Of a DNA stretch of 64,000 nucleotides, positions 34,140-46,094 are shown piece after piece. The stretch comes from Hsuehochloa calcarea (taxonomy: Eukaryota; Streptophyta; Magnoliopsida; Poales; Poaceae): the NCBI GenBank assembly GCA_036346395.1, contig CM070605.1, positions 3,286,001-3,350,000 on the forward strand, written 5' to 3'. The translations under genes were made by a program, and so were the position numbers. The notes beneath the pieces were generated by a model. It did not search any database. It saw only the letters and a list, made by a program, of their open reading frames with translations, and had not been told where the DNA came from. Within the stretch, counting starts at the first letter, position 1, and the number at the start of each line of letters is the position of its first letter.

Positions 34140-34490
34140 ATTTAAAAGGTATTCTCGGTATATACAAAATATTTACCATGCAAAAAATGAGAACAAAATT
34201 GAAGCTAAGAATATTTTAACGAGGCTCGACACACCCTATTTAGCTACTCTGGAATTTTTACAGAATTTTTAGAGTCATCTTGCTATTTTCGCAATTTAAA
34301 AGGTATTCTCTGCATTTAGAAAATATTTACCGTGCAAAATAAGAACAAAATTGAGTCTGAGAATATTTTAATTAGGCTCTACACATCCTATTTAGCTACT
34401 CTGGAATTTTTACCGAATTTTTAGAGCCATCTTGCTATTCTCATAGTTTAAAAGGTATTCTCGGCATTTACAAAATATATATCATGCAAA
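34140..34490. repeat. About 150-bp tandem repeat, 2.3 copies
   Basis: AAAGGTATTCTC begins copies near 34146, 34299 and 34450; copies share CAAAATATTTACC, ATTTAGCTACTCTGGAATTT and ATCTTGCTATT. AT-rich and non-coding. Confidence 0.8.
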
Positions 34491-35000
34491 AATTATCTAA
34501 ACTACAACAGACTACACTACTTCTAAAATGATGTAATGAAATCAGTTCTATGTGGCTACTTTTATTTGCTAACCTACCAGGGTTTCGAATTTAATTACAA
34601 AATTGCAAAAAAAAAACCTACAAAGTGGGCGACCGGATCTGCTTCCCCCCCCCTCTTTCCTCCACTACGAATTGACAGGGCTTCGCTACTCAACAGGACC
34701 CCCCCCCCTCGCCATTTTATTTGGCAATTGGGTATTGTTCATCCTCCCGTCATTAGATGAAATAGCGACAGGATGCCATTTTCTTTAGAAAAATGACTAT
34801 TTAATTTTGTATTTTTAATTAAAATAAATATTATTTTAAAAAAATTCTCTTCATGTTGTGAAACTCACTGTTTGGCATTTATTGCTCAACGACGTGCGTA
34901 AACGAGCTGAGAAGGTAGTTTTCTTGTCCTGTCTGCCTTAATTCTCTCTCTCTAGTTGTTCTATTGGTAGAGGAACTGAGTGTCATGTATCTGGTTGCCA
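34491..35000. other. AT-rich intergenic DNA
   Basis: No gene recognised. Poly-A, poly-C (34649 and 34702) and AT-rich stretches lie between the tandem repeats and the ABC1K exons. A possible extra exon at about 35014-35056 (SRGLDMLGAFLHQ between a TTTCAG acceptor and an AAG/GTAGGC donor) could belong to the ABC1K gene but is unproven. Confidence 0.35.
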
Positions 35001-35460
35001 TTTTCCTTATTTCAGTTTCGAGAGGCCTAGATATGCTTGGGGCATTTTTACACCAAGGTAGGCCAGAACAATGACTTTAAGAAATGACCAACAATATGAT
35101 ATTTATCTACTGTAATAGAATTTTCTATGTTATGTTTTTGTTGTTTCCCATTTCAGTATGGAGAATATCTTCTTGTTAACAAGGAAAATGTATTAAATAT
35201 TAAATTAATTATGACTATCAGAGTCACTGCAATTAGCATTATGGTTTAGTTACATCAACTCTCAAGCGTTCTTATGGATTCAATTATGACGGTGGACTTG
35301 TTGACTGCATCATGATGTGCTATTATGCCCATGTTTTTTTTATAAGAAAACTGGAATATGTGATATTGATTCTTATATTTTGTCTAAGATATAATCTTTT
35401 TCGTTTGCCAGGCTAAAGTTGATAATCTAGTCCTTTGCCTTATCCTTTTGCACCATACAG

Positions 35461-37394
35461 CTTGGACAGGCATTGAGCACACGCCCTGATATATTGCCCA
35501 ACGCATATTGTCAAGAGCTCTCGAAGCTACAGGTAGTGCATCATTGACTCATTGTGCATGGTATACTTTTTTTAAATTGATGGACAACAAATACTATTGT
35601 AGCAATACATTTTCTTCAGTTTATGCTAAGCTTTTAGGATATTTTATTTTATGTGATGTATTGCACCAGCATTATGAGGAGGTGAGGGATGAGGGATGGA
35701 TGTAGGGTCCTAAAGTCGATTCATCAAAATAGAGCCACCGAAAAGTTTAGGTCCTAAAAGGGATGATAGCTCAAAGTTGGTAGACCAAAATGGGAATTTC
35801 TGCAATTAGTAACGCCCAATTCAAAATCTGAAATCTGAGGAACTCTTAGCAGTAGCTTTATCTATGTTTCTTTGGTTTATTGGTTGCATTTCAGTGTGTT
35901 TGCTGACAACTATCTATATCAGGAGTCAGGAGTCAGGACTACTGAGTCTCAACTGGGTTCTCGAATTTCTGATCTATTTGCTGATATCAGTCCAGAGCCA
36001 ATTGCAGCAGCATCACTGGGGCAAGTATACAAAGGTTAGTCATGCCCGATAAGGCTTTTGTTATTATTTTGTGATCGTCCTAGTTATTTACTGATTTTAT
36101 TTTGCTTTCTTTAGCATATGTCTCAGACCTGAGTTCTCCAAGTTGAAATGCATTCCTTTGATATTTCAAGTCATGCAGCTCATCTACACTCTGGAGAGCT
36201 TGTCGCGGTCAAGTTCAGAGGCCTGGAATGGCACCCTTGCTGACTCTAGATGCACTTTTATTCCATATGATTGCAGGACAGCTAAAACGATTTGCTAAGG
36301 CTCACAAAGATTTATTGGTAGCAGTAAATGAGATTGTCAGCAGTCTACATCTTCCTCCATCTGATCTGACCTTTTGCACTTATTGTTTGTTTACTTTTTG
36401 TCCCGATTGGTTTTCTCCAGATTCCCTTCAACCAGATTGGATTAGAATGTTTTGTATTTATATTGTGCATAACCTTGGATTCTCTCCACCTTGCAATGTG
36501 ATGGATAAAGTTCTCTTTGGCTCTTTTCTCAGTACACATTTATACATAGTAGATTGTCTTTGGATTATCTGCATATCATCTTAATAACTATAGAACTTTT
36601 AGGATTGTGCTACATTTGTATTTGTCTTAAACATGCATGTTGAATTTGCGTGTTTTTGGCAACTTGTTACGGTCCTCTACCTCGTGTAACTTCAACACTG
36701 AAATATTGTGATTATAGTGTTTTTCACATCACGTATTTTTTTGTTCTGATCAGTTTTCTAACTTTAGAGTGGTAAAGTACATGTTTCCTGAAAATGAAGT
36801 CATAGAAATTACATGGCCACCGAGAAAACTGGAATAGTATTTGTTTAGAATTATATGATTCGTTTGCATTTGCCGTGCTCTCCTGTGAATTTTAGATCAT
36901 TTTGCCAAATTATAGGCTTTAATATATGTTGCATCATAGTTTACTCAGAATTATTTACCTTTGGGTTAACAGGTTAGGCACATGTTTGACGAGATTGATT
37001 ATGTTTTAGAAGGAAAAAATGCTGACAGATTTGCAACCCTTTATTCTCATGGTGAGTTTTGAAATATTTTTTATTCAATTCCTGATAGTCACTAATGCCC
37101 TCTAAATACATCCCTCTCAAACATTTGATCTGAACCTAGTATAAGCTCACATTTCTTAACATTGTACATTCTTTCAGCTCAGAAAATAATATCCACTAAT
37201 TGATATACACAATTCTCTGTAAGACCATGAAGTGAGGTAACTCTGAAGGCAGGGCAAGTATCAAGGTCCCAAAGGTCTACTGGAATTATACACGTAAATC
37301 TATATTAACACTGGAATGGATTGATGGGATCAAGCTAACTGATGCTGAGCTCATCAGCAAAGCCAATCTGAACAGGAAAAGGATGATTGATGAG
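35461..37394 (+). pseudogene. ABC1/UbiB-family kinase gene, partial and probably broken
   Basis: Exons of an ABC1K (ADCK/UbiB-like atypical kinase, usually plastid or mitochondrial): 35461-35532 (LGQALSTRPDILPNAYCQEL), about 35938-36034 (SDLFADISPEPIAAASLGQV), 36179-36335 (SGELVAVK then MAPLLTLDALLFHMIAGQLK), 36973-37051 (HMFDEIDYVLEGKNADRFAT) and 37237-37394 (SIKVPKVYWNYTRKSILTLE). Splice phases agree, and donors and acceptors are GT-AG. The third exon has lost one base after VAVK (VQRPGM frame), and the second lacks the usual stretch before its TTESQLG. The catalytic HADPHPGN exon is absent: the intron after 37394 is filled by copia and other insertions to 58.5 kb. It is a pseudogene, unless the one-base loss is a sequencing error. 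Confidence 0.8.
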
Positions 37395-37466
37395 GTATTG
37401 TTGCAATGTTGCTTAACTTTGAACTGTGAACCGACATTTGTATCATCAAGATTGCCTTCAACTCAC

Positions 37467-37486
37467 TCTCTCTCTCTCTCTCTCTC
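37467..37486. repeat. (CT)n microsatellite
   Basis: Run of CT dinucleotides in the ABC1K intron just before the copia LTR. Confidence 0.9.
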
Positions 37487-37491
37487 ATTAT

Positions 37492-37649
37492 TGTTAGCTT
37501 TTGGGACAGAGATTTTTCTATTCACAACTATGCATTTTATTCATTATTGAGATGATATATATAGACATAGGGTTATAAGAACCTCATGAGCTACATGTGC
37601 CACATGGTCCAAGGGCATGAGAGAGAGTGTGTGTACAAGACTCTTAACA
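37492..37649 (-). mobile_element. 3' LTR of short-LTR copia A
   Basis: 158 bp with TGTTA...TAACA ends; on the minus strand it follows a GAAAGGGGG purine tract. It lies in the ABC1K intron. ATTAT at 37487-37491 is the left candidate duplication, but the element's other end is lost. Confidence 0.8.
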
Positions 37650-38451
37650 CCCCCTTTCAAACTCAAGATAGATCAGAAAAATTTGATGCACCGAGTTTGA
37701 GTAGATGAAACTGATATTGTTTTTGAGTGAGCTTTAGTGAAGAAATATGCAATTTGAAGCTCTTAGAATATATACTGAAGGTCGATGGTCGACTGTTGAC
37801 AATGAGACTTTGTGAATGGTGCATCAACACCAATATGCTTTGTCAACTCATGTCTCACTGGATCACTAACAATCTAAATGGCACTTGTATTGTTACAAAA
37901 CAAAGGTGTAGGAATATCACAAAAAACACCAAGATCAGCCAAAAGTCATCGAAGCCAAAACAATCTCTAAGGTGGTAGTGGCAAGGGCTCGAAACTCAGT
38001 CTCTACATTAGAGCGTGACACTTCAGTCTGCTTCTTGGACTTCCAGGCAATGAGCGAAGTATCAAGAGAGATATAGTAGTCAGTGATAAATCGCCGGTCA
38101 GCAGGATCACCCGCCCAAGTGGAGTCAGAGTAAGTGTGGAGCTGGAGCTGACTCAAACTGACATAGAACAGACGTCTGGACACAGTCCCCCTCAAGTATC
38201 TCAGCACACAAAGAATATGACCATAGTGGACCGAGGTGGGAGAACTAACAAACTAGCTGAGCACATGAACAACATAAGCAATGTCTAGTTCGGTGATAGT
38301 GAGATAAACCAGGCTCCTCAACAAGCTGACGATAGTTGAAAGGATCTGTTGGTAATACACCATCTGTAGGTAGAAGCTTCAAGTGGAGCTCTATGGGTGT
38401 GGCAACATTACGAGTATCAGTCATACCAGAGCGAGCAAGCAAACCCAAATA
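37650..38451 (-). pseudogene. Copia A pol, RT end and RNase H
   Basis: Minus strand. LGLLARSGMTDTRNVATPIE and FNYRQLVEEPG (connection), then LRYLRGTVSRRLFYVSLSQL and LHTYSDSTWAGDPADRR, TDYYISLDTSLIAWKSKKQT, EVSRSNVETEFRALATTT (RNase H with Asp and Glu residues). Broken by stops near 38240. The preceding RT part lies at 53582-53757 and 58250-58535. Confidence 0.9.
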
Positions 38452-39020
38452 TGGGTTTGTGTTTCAAATGTAAGAAAATCAGGAGAAATTAAAACTTTTC
38501 TTGCATCTTGAAGACTTGGTCATTTTGGTAATTCTTTTCCAAAGAATTATGGAAAATCCAATTTAAATCCTCTTTTGACTCTAATCAAAAACCCTCCTTG
38601 GCAAAGGTCTTTTGCCAAACCCTTGGAAATCTTTTTCCTAAGTTCTAGGGAGGCTTGGCAACACCTCTGAATTATCTCATGATTTTTAGAAGTTATTTGA
38701 TAATTTTGGAGGCAAGTCAAACTGGTCAAACCCTATTTTCCCCTCTTCTGGAATTTCTGGAGAATAATTCAGTGCATGAAAATCTCTGAACATTTTATGG
38801 GAGGTTCCTCCTGCAGTCAGCAAGCTCCAGTTAAAATTTCATAAATTTTGGAGTTTGTTTGCTACCTCAAATAATTCCTCCAAAAATCAGATGTCTAAAA
38901 TTCAAATTCTAGCTGGTTTGCACTGTTCCTCGGGTTCGAACCAGGCTCGGGCTCGAGCCACTGGACTCGGTCCAGTCAACTAATCGCACCGGCGCGGTCG
39001 ATCGGGTGTGCAGGTCGTGA

Positions 39021-39185
39021 GCCGTTGGATCAGCATCGAACGGCCCTCGACCAGTTGAACGATGGAATCGTTCTAATCCACCCGATCTAACTCAGCCGTT
39101 GGATCAGCATCGAGCGGTCCTCGACCGGTTGAGCACGGAGGCTGTTGTAATCCACCCGATCTAACTCAACCGTTCGATTTCAATC
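39021..39185. repeat. 74-bp tandem repeat, 2.2 copies
   Basis: GCCGTTGGATCAGCATCGA starts at 39021 and 39095, with a partial ACCGTTCGAT at 39169 (period 74). Both copies end in CCACCCGATCTAACTCA. Confidence 0.85.
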
Positions 39186-40019
39186 CGACGACCGACGAGT
39201 TGTCTCCTTCCTCCGTCCGGCTCGCGTCGGCGTTGGCCATGGCGTCTTGTGAGAGGAAAAGTCGCGGCGTCGTCCCTTCCCGGCCGCTTTTCAGCGGCTC
39301 TCTGCGCGCATTTATTGCTCGTTGTGCTCCTCCTCAGCGTCCCCTCTCCAACCGCTCCGTCGCTCTCTCGCTCAAGCGGCGGTTTGACCCGGCGGGTTAT
39401 CGCGCTGCCCTCTCGCCATCCCGGCTATTTAAGCTCCTTGGTTTCTCCCTTAGCTTCCTTTAGCCACACCGCAGCCCTAGCTAGCACTCACAAGCCAGCT
39501 GGAGCCACAGATTCTCGGGAAGCTCTACGCCATTGACGGTTTTGGAGCTTGGTGAAGTCGGTCTGTGGGGTCTTCTTCCACAAGTCTTTGCTCCTCTGCT
39601 CTCCCTCTACTCTTTGAAGCTTAACCCTCATCAATTTGGCTTTTGAAGAAGAGAGCGGCTCAATTTGGACTTCCCTTTTGGCCGAAATCGCCTTTCTTCT
39701 TCGCGAGCGGCCGACTCTTCTCGGTGCATCCTTTGCGCCCAGGTAACCCCTCTTTAGTCCCTAGTGGCCTGGCACTCGCTCCCTTGGACCGCAGCTGAGC
39801 CGTTTGCATTTTTCGTTTTCGGTCATTTCGCTCACCTCGGTTCTCTCAAACTGCCGGCGTTACGGGCCACCGCAGCCTAACGCCATTGGTACCATTGTGT
39901 GCGCAAGAGTATTAAGGACTCATTTTAGGCGTTTGCTCGCACCGCCGCGGCCAGAGCCGCCGGCGGCGAGCCGTTCTCCTCCGACATTTTTGCCGGACGA
40001 AAACAGGACAATGGTTTGA

Positions 40020-40400
40020 ACGTGAGTCGATGCGAACCGTCGATCCTTAGATCTACGGCCCACGTTCGCGTGGAAAATTTTGAATTCGTCGCGCGTCTCG
40101 GTCTGTGGACCGTTGGATCTAAGATCAATGGTCGATGCGAGTCGTAGCGGGCGTTGGATCCCGAGATCCACGGCTCGCTGCGCGCGTGAGCGTTCGGACC
40201 GCCGAACGCTCCCATCCACGTGGGACCGTTGGATCCGGATCCAACGGCGGACGACGATGTCGGATCGCTCGCGCTCGAGGCCAAAGTGGTCGTGGACCGT
40301 TGGATCTGATCCAGCGGTTAACGATCAGGTTTTGACATGCACGCCTTGTGCGCTGCGTCAGTAGCCGAGCTTGGGCCGTTGGATCCGAGATCGACGCTCC
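40020..40400. repeat. CCGTTGGATC palindrome cluster
   Basis: At least six CGTTGGATC or CGTCGATCC half-sites, most followed by a reverse-complement half-site (GATCCACGG, GATCCAACGG). The copy at 40223-40244 is a perfect 22-bp palindrome. Continues the motif of the 74-bp repeat. Confidence 0.8.
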
Positions 40401-41340
40401 TCGTTCGGCCACGTCATTTCTAATTTCTGAATTTCCCGAGAGGATTTATTTATCAACTGAAAAATGTGATAACTTGTAAAATGCATAACTAATTCATTTC
40501 AAATCCTTTTCGGTTGATTCAAATTTTGTTGGTTATGTTTTTAACTCATCTTTAAGTTAAAAATGTTTCCAACCTCAGTATAGCTCCAGAAAATTTTGCT
40601 AATGAATAGTAGCATTTTTTATTTATAAAAGCTGAGCAAAATTGTTTTGGTCATATCTTTGGCATTAAGAATCCAAATCAATTGGTTCTTGTTGCTAAAT
40701 TCATTATAAATCAAGACCTTGCTACTGTAAAAATTTCAGAATTTTTGGAGGGAGTTTACTGTTGGGTCTTTGCATTTTTATTCGTTCTTATCGGTTGCTT
40801 TTTGCTTTCTCGTTAGGATCCGAAGAGCACGTTGATAATATTATTGATCCTCAGCAACACCTTGACCCTCAGCAAGCAGGCAAGATATTTGATCATAAAT
40901 GTTCCATTACTTTCAAAGTGTAATATCTTGTTTACAAACTATATGTATGCATTGCTTTTGTGTCCAATTATTTTTGCCCTGTTTAGAGGTAGCTATTCCT
41001 AATGCATTGTTGCCATTAAAATGTTATCCCCTGCCACAACCATAAGTTATTAATATCGCTGGTGAATTAGAGCCCGGTGATTTAATTATGCTCTTTTATT
41101 GTCTTTTCGATGTCATGCTTAGAAATGCTTAGATGTCGGTAGTATTGGGCGATCATCGATTTTAGTCGATGATCTTGATCACACATTTACTTATTATTCC
41201 ATTATGTCCAGCATTTGTGCTTTGTTACTTTGTAAAGTCAAAAACTGAAAATAAAATTGTTTTAGACTTGGGCACAATGGTATGTTGGTGTGATCTGTTG
41301 GTGTGATTGGAATGGTGCCTAGGTCATCAAGGACCGAGTT

Positions 41341-42958
41341 TGAGAGACCATGTGAGAGGTCCTCCACTCTGAGTGATGAGTATTTGACAAGTGTGTTGAT
41401 TAGATTGAGAGTTGAGGTTTTCAGTTTGGACTGTTTACGAAATTTGAGTCGGGTAATCGGAACTACGCTGTGTATGGAGCGGAAGTTCGATAAATCAGAA
41501 CTACCTGCGTTAGAAATAGGATCTTCCGATTAATCTGGGTTTTGGTCTCGACTGGAGGAAATCGGAACTTCCGCACAAGGGGTAGCGGAGTGTCCGATAT
41601 TTTCTGACATTAAGTATCTCTCGTGTTGCTAATCGGAATTAAATATTTGGAAAATCGGATGTTAGAAGATCGGAAGTTCGCATAGTAAGCACGGAACTTC
41701 CGATAATTCGACAAGCGCGGATGTTCGAAATCGGAACTTCATTGTGGTAAATCGGAACTTCCGATTGTGTCGAGTAATGCGCGAGAGAAGGTTAAATTGT
41801 GATTTTGATTTTGTATGAGTTTGAGTCTTATACAAATATTGATGCTATGATATTGTGCAATGCTATGTGATGTGTTTTATGCGTGTTGATTGCGGGGCAT
41901 CAAGATGGAGTCGTGGCGAGACACGTGGACCGGACTAAGCGCAGGAGGCGTTGAGGTCGAGCGGTCGGGATGTGTCGAAGACGGCGCGAATCTTGAAGCG
42001 GTTGCGAGTCGTGCACAACAAGGTGTACGGAGGCTTCGGAAGGTGCGCAAAGGCGAAAGGGTCATTTCGCAAGCGGCAAAAGTGGAGGCGGTTCCGTTCG
42101 GGTGTAGCGGGCTTAATGGGTTGGAGGCCCATTAGCCAAGGCTATAAATAGGGAGAACCACAGAGTTAGGGTTAGATTTTTGGGAGAAAGAAAATTAGGG
42201 TTAGCCTTAGCAAAAGGTTTGTTTTGCTTTGAGAGTTTGTTGAGAGAGAATGAATCGAAAATCTTGTAATCATTCCTCTGTGGTTCCTTGTAATCTTTTG
42301 ATTTCTCTTAATGAATCTACGAGGTTTTGATTACTTGCCTATGCCTTTCTCTATTCCCTTCTCGTTCATGTTGAATATTTAAGGTTTTGATGTATCTTTT
42401 GATTCGTCGTATGAAATAGCATGAAACTTGATATCTAGAGTCGTTTTGCTATTGCTAATGGATTCCCAAAGTCTCATGAACTAAGAATCGAGAATCGTGT
42501 CTATTTTGGGTTTTGGTCTTTCTTTCCCTTCTTCAAGAAATCCATATTTAGCTTGATTATTGGATCTTTGTTTGCGATTCTTCTCCATAAGGTCAAGATG
42601 GTGTTTAGGATGATGTCTGTGAACCTTGACACGAGAAGAGCACTCAAGATTTCGCATTTTGGATTTTAGGAAAAACCCGAGCGATTGTTCTTCTTCGGGA
42701 CAATGGAACTTCCGATTGTCCATGGCGAACTTCATGCAGCGGAACTTCCGCATGAACCGGAACTTCGAGTGCGGAACTATCACGGGTAAAATCGAACGTC
42801 CGATTTCTCGAACGATCTGAAACTTGTTTTTGTTCTCGATTTTGCTTCACTCTTCTTGAGATATCGAGAGGACTTTGTAGGTCTTATTTAATTACAGCAA
42901 AGGGAGTTATTAATTTTAAAGCACCATTCACCCCCTCTGTTGCCATTTCGGTCCTTCA
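41341..42958 (+). mobile_element. 5' LTR of the plus-strand Sirevirus
   Basis: 1618 bp, ending GGTCCTTCA. CGGAACTTCCG-type palindromes lie at 41455-41770 and 42690-42810. TATAAATA is at 42143-42150. Confidence 0.92.
42143..42150 (+). promoter_or_regulatory. LTR TATA box
   Basis: TATAAATA after CCAAGGC; the same box is at 51499-51506 in the 3' LTR. Confidence 0.65.
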
Positions 42959-42959
42959 A

Positions 42960-42973
42960 TTGGTATCGAGCGG
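42960..42973 (+). other. Primer binding site of the plus-strand Sirevirus
   Basis: TTGGTATCGAGCGG, two bases after the LTR end; resembles the methionine tRNA site (TGGTATCAGAGC) with a two-base loss. Confidence 0.75.
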
Positions 42974-43012
42974 TTAGCTCTTCTTGATAGATCTTAACGG
43001 TCGGTTGAGCCA

Positions 43013-44330
43013 TGGCAGCGGACAAGTATTCCACCAAGCCTCCGGTGTTTGATGGTCCGGATTACCCTTACGGAAGAGCCGAATGGAAACTTACATCCGT
43101 GCTCGGGGTATGCCATCCGGAGAAAGGTGAAGGTTAGATTTTTGTTCGCCGATGAGAACATCAATGCTGGAAACATGGCCGATGTTGAGGCAAATGCTAA
43201 GGCAAGGAACATAATCATTCAGGGTTTAAGCAGAAGTGAGTTTGATCGTATTTCTCATTTGATTTCTGCTTATGACATCTGGGTGACCCTCGATGCATAC
43301 CATGAGGGCACCACTCAGATTAAGACGGTGCGACAAGACCGGTTCAAGCGTGAATCTGACAAATTTGAGATGCTTTTTGGTGAATCTCTTGACGAGTGCT
43401 TTTGGCGTTTTCACAAGATTTTGAGCAACCTCCGAGCGGTCGGTCTTACATACCCGACTCGGATAACGCTCGACAGATGCTTTCTGCACTTGATCTTCGT
43501 GTTTGGGAGATGAAAGTGACTACCATCAAAGATAGCACGGACCTCTCGACCCTGACTCTTGATGCGCTATACTCGCGTCTCAAGACTCACGAGATTGACA
43601 TTGTCTCTCGAAGGTCGAAGTCACAGTCGATGGCTTTAGTCACTGATCCCACTTCTGGATCTTCTTTCGAGTCGATCGTGGGTTCTCCTAGGCGCTCTCG
43701 TGACATAGCGATGATCGGTTAGAGCGGCTTGAGGATGAGCGACTAGCCCTCCTAGCTCGGAAGTTTTCCCATGCTTACAAGAGGAGGAGGGATGGTAAAA
43801 GAGGAGGTCTGTGATTTGTTTGAGTGTGGTGGCCCCAACCACATCCGAGCAAACCGTCCCAAGCTTGGGAAGGGCAAAGGTGACTATGGCGGTCCAAGCA
43901 AGAACGACTACATCGACAAGAACCGCAACACGAAGCCCTCGGCTTTGACCAAGGCAAGAAGAAGTTCGCAACTTTGGGAAGGCTAAGAAGGCTGTTCCAT
44001 CGCGTCCTCACCGCCTCGACGAGTGGACACCGGCGAGGTGGAGGGGTGGAGTGGACGATGATGGGAAGGACGATCATGATCCCAAGGGCGACGGCAACTT
44101 CTCGGCATGTGCTTCATGGCCCTCGGGCGCGGCGAGCGACAATGAGTCAGTACTCCGACTCCGATGAGGTTAGTCCCACTTATGACCGACTTAATGATGC
44201 TTTTCTTAAGCTAGGTAGATTTCATGCTAAGTCTAGGGCTAAGTGTTACGTGTTGGAGAAGGAAGTAGCTAGACTATCACGGAGCTCACTTTACTTACAT
44301 CTGCTCCCTCCGTGATGAATGTGACACATC
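43013..44330 (+). pseudogene. Plus-strand Sirevirus gag, broken
   Basis: ATG at 43013 (MAADKYSTKPPVFDGPDYPY), then frames giving VEANAKARNIIIQGLSRSEF, YDIWVTLDAYHEGTTQIKTV, RQDRFKRESDKFEMLFGESL, then after a frameshift LRVWEMKVTTIKDSTDLSTL and LYSRLKTHEIDIVSRRSKSQ. The zinc knuckle near 43815 reads CDLFECGGPNHIRANRPK, with the last Cys replaced by Arg and an inserted residue. A helical tail follows in fragments to about 44900. Non-functional as read. Confidence 0.85.
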
Positions 44331-45839
44331 TTTGTGCTTTGATTGATGATATGGAAAAACTAAGGACCTTACATGATAGTGTGTCCTCTGAACTTGACAT
44401 GATTAAGGTAGAGAACATTAGCCTTCTTTTGAATTAGAGATGAGTAGGATAGCACCTTCTTCATCCACTCTTTGTTGAGGCTATCGCTTGCACCTCATGT
44501 GAGGTTAAGGACAATTCGTTTAGAGGTCTTTATACCATGTTGCTTGATCCGCTGAAACTTGTGAAAATTGTAATAATCTCAAGATGAACCTAAAGCAGGC
44601 GGATCACAAAATTCTTGAATTTCAAGTCTGCGCTACTAGAGCTGTTGTTTCTTGTTTAAAGCTGTCCTAAGTTAATCTTGAACTAGAATCGTATCTAAGC
44701 GGTTTCAAGAAATGATTGATCACGATAACAAATTGGCTCAGTATGCTTCTAAGGACCTTGTTAGCTCACCTTGCAATCATTGTAATAAACTAAAATGTGA
44801 TTTGGTTGCATTGGATGAAAAATGTGTGAAGCTAACTAAGGACCTTCTAGAGACACAATCATCTGCTTGTATTGTGTGTCTTTGGGAAGGAGTCTAAGGG
44901 TTTGGTAGAGGCGCTAGTAACGTGAACCAATCTGCTAGCTTGAGGGATTGTCCCCCAAAGTCTAATTTGCGTGCACAAGCCAATCTTTCCTCTGTTGTTG
45001 GTTCTTCTTACGCTCCCTTACCTTCTCTGTCCCTTCTTCCCCTGCTCTTCTTGCACCTCTCTCTTCGGGAGTGTCGGTATCTTATGAACACTCTCGAGAG
45101 GTTTGTAGGAGGCAAGAAGAAGCTCAATCTCATTCTAGACAAATCTAAAATTTGCAGATTTAATCGGGGTCTAGGATATGATATCCGAGGAGGATATGAG
45201 GAAGCATCCACTGTCGTGCTCAAAACCATAGCACGGTGTGATCAAAACTAAGCCCGGATGAGAAAGTCAATTTTAAGTCGTGGGTTTTGTTCAAAGGATT
45301 TGACGACAAAGTGATCCCCTGCGGCTTGGCCCCTCGTAAGACGAAGTATCATTGCACCTTCATCGGAAAGATGGACATTTAGTTGATCATTGCTTCAGCG
45401 TGCCAAGATCGCGTAGAGACCATGTTGAGTCTCTTAGGCACATTCGTGGTCGACCCGGATCTTGAGTGCACCTAAGACCAACACGAGGTCTAGGTTTGTT
45501 CCATCGATGATTTTGGGCGCATCGAGGACTTGGTTTTTCCGAGTTTTCGAGTTTCGTCCTTCATGCTCCCTTTGGTCGTAACCGCGCGTCACGAGGGTAG
45601 ATCTCGTTTTCCTTCGAGATAGCTACATGGCGAGATCGACATATTATCGCACTTCGACTCGCTCTTCCATAGCGATCGGATCGACAACAGTCGAGATCTT
45701 TGACTTGTTGAGTAACAGAGAGCGTAGGGTAGATAGAGGTCGGTCTTGCTTGACTACTTCATCATTCGCCGTGTTACTCAAGATTGGGTGCCAAAATCTC
45801 TGTTGATTCACCCGAGATCGAGACTTTACTCTGTTTGAC

Positions 45840-45935
45840 TCGTGGTCGCATTTGGGAAGGAAAGGTGCGGATTGTAGACTCGGTTGTTCACGTCATATGA
45901 CCGTGAGTCTCGTTGGTTTTCTTCCTAGCCGCGCT
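45840..45935 (+). pseudogene. Plus-strand Sirevirus protease, frameshifted
   Basis: The active-site text is recognisable (GCSRHMT preceded by the codons for VDS in another frame); one G is missing between the DS and GC codons, which shifts the frame. Fragments of the surrounding domain occur near 45700-45990. Confidence 0.65.
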
Positions 45936-46094
45936 CCGGTGATGAGGCGATCACCTTGGAGATGCTTCATTTGGGCGCGTCATCGCTAAAGGTCTGTGAG
46001 CATTAATGATTCTTTTATTTTAAAAGATGTTGCCTTAGTAAGTAAGCTGCGGTATAATTTGCTTTGGTCTCTCGACCACCGATGACGGTTTGAG

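Noticed and set aside
40080..40412. Overlapping Arg/Ser-rich frames on both strands
   Set aside because: Produced by the GC-rich palindrome cluster of the long LTR; composition-driven and without a known domain.
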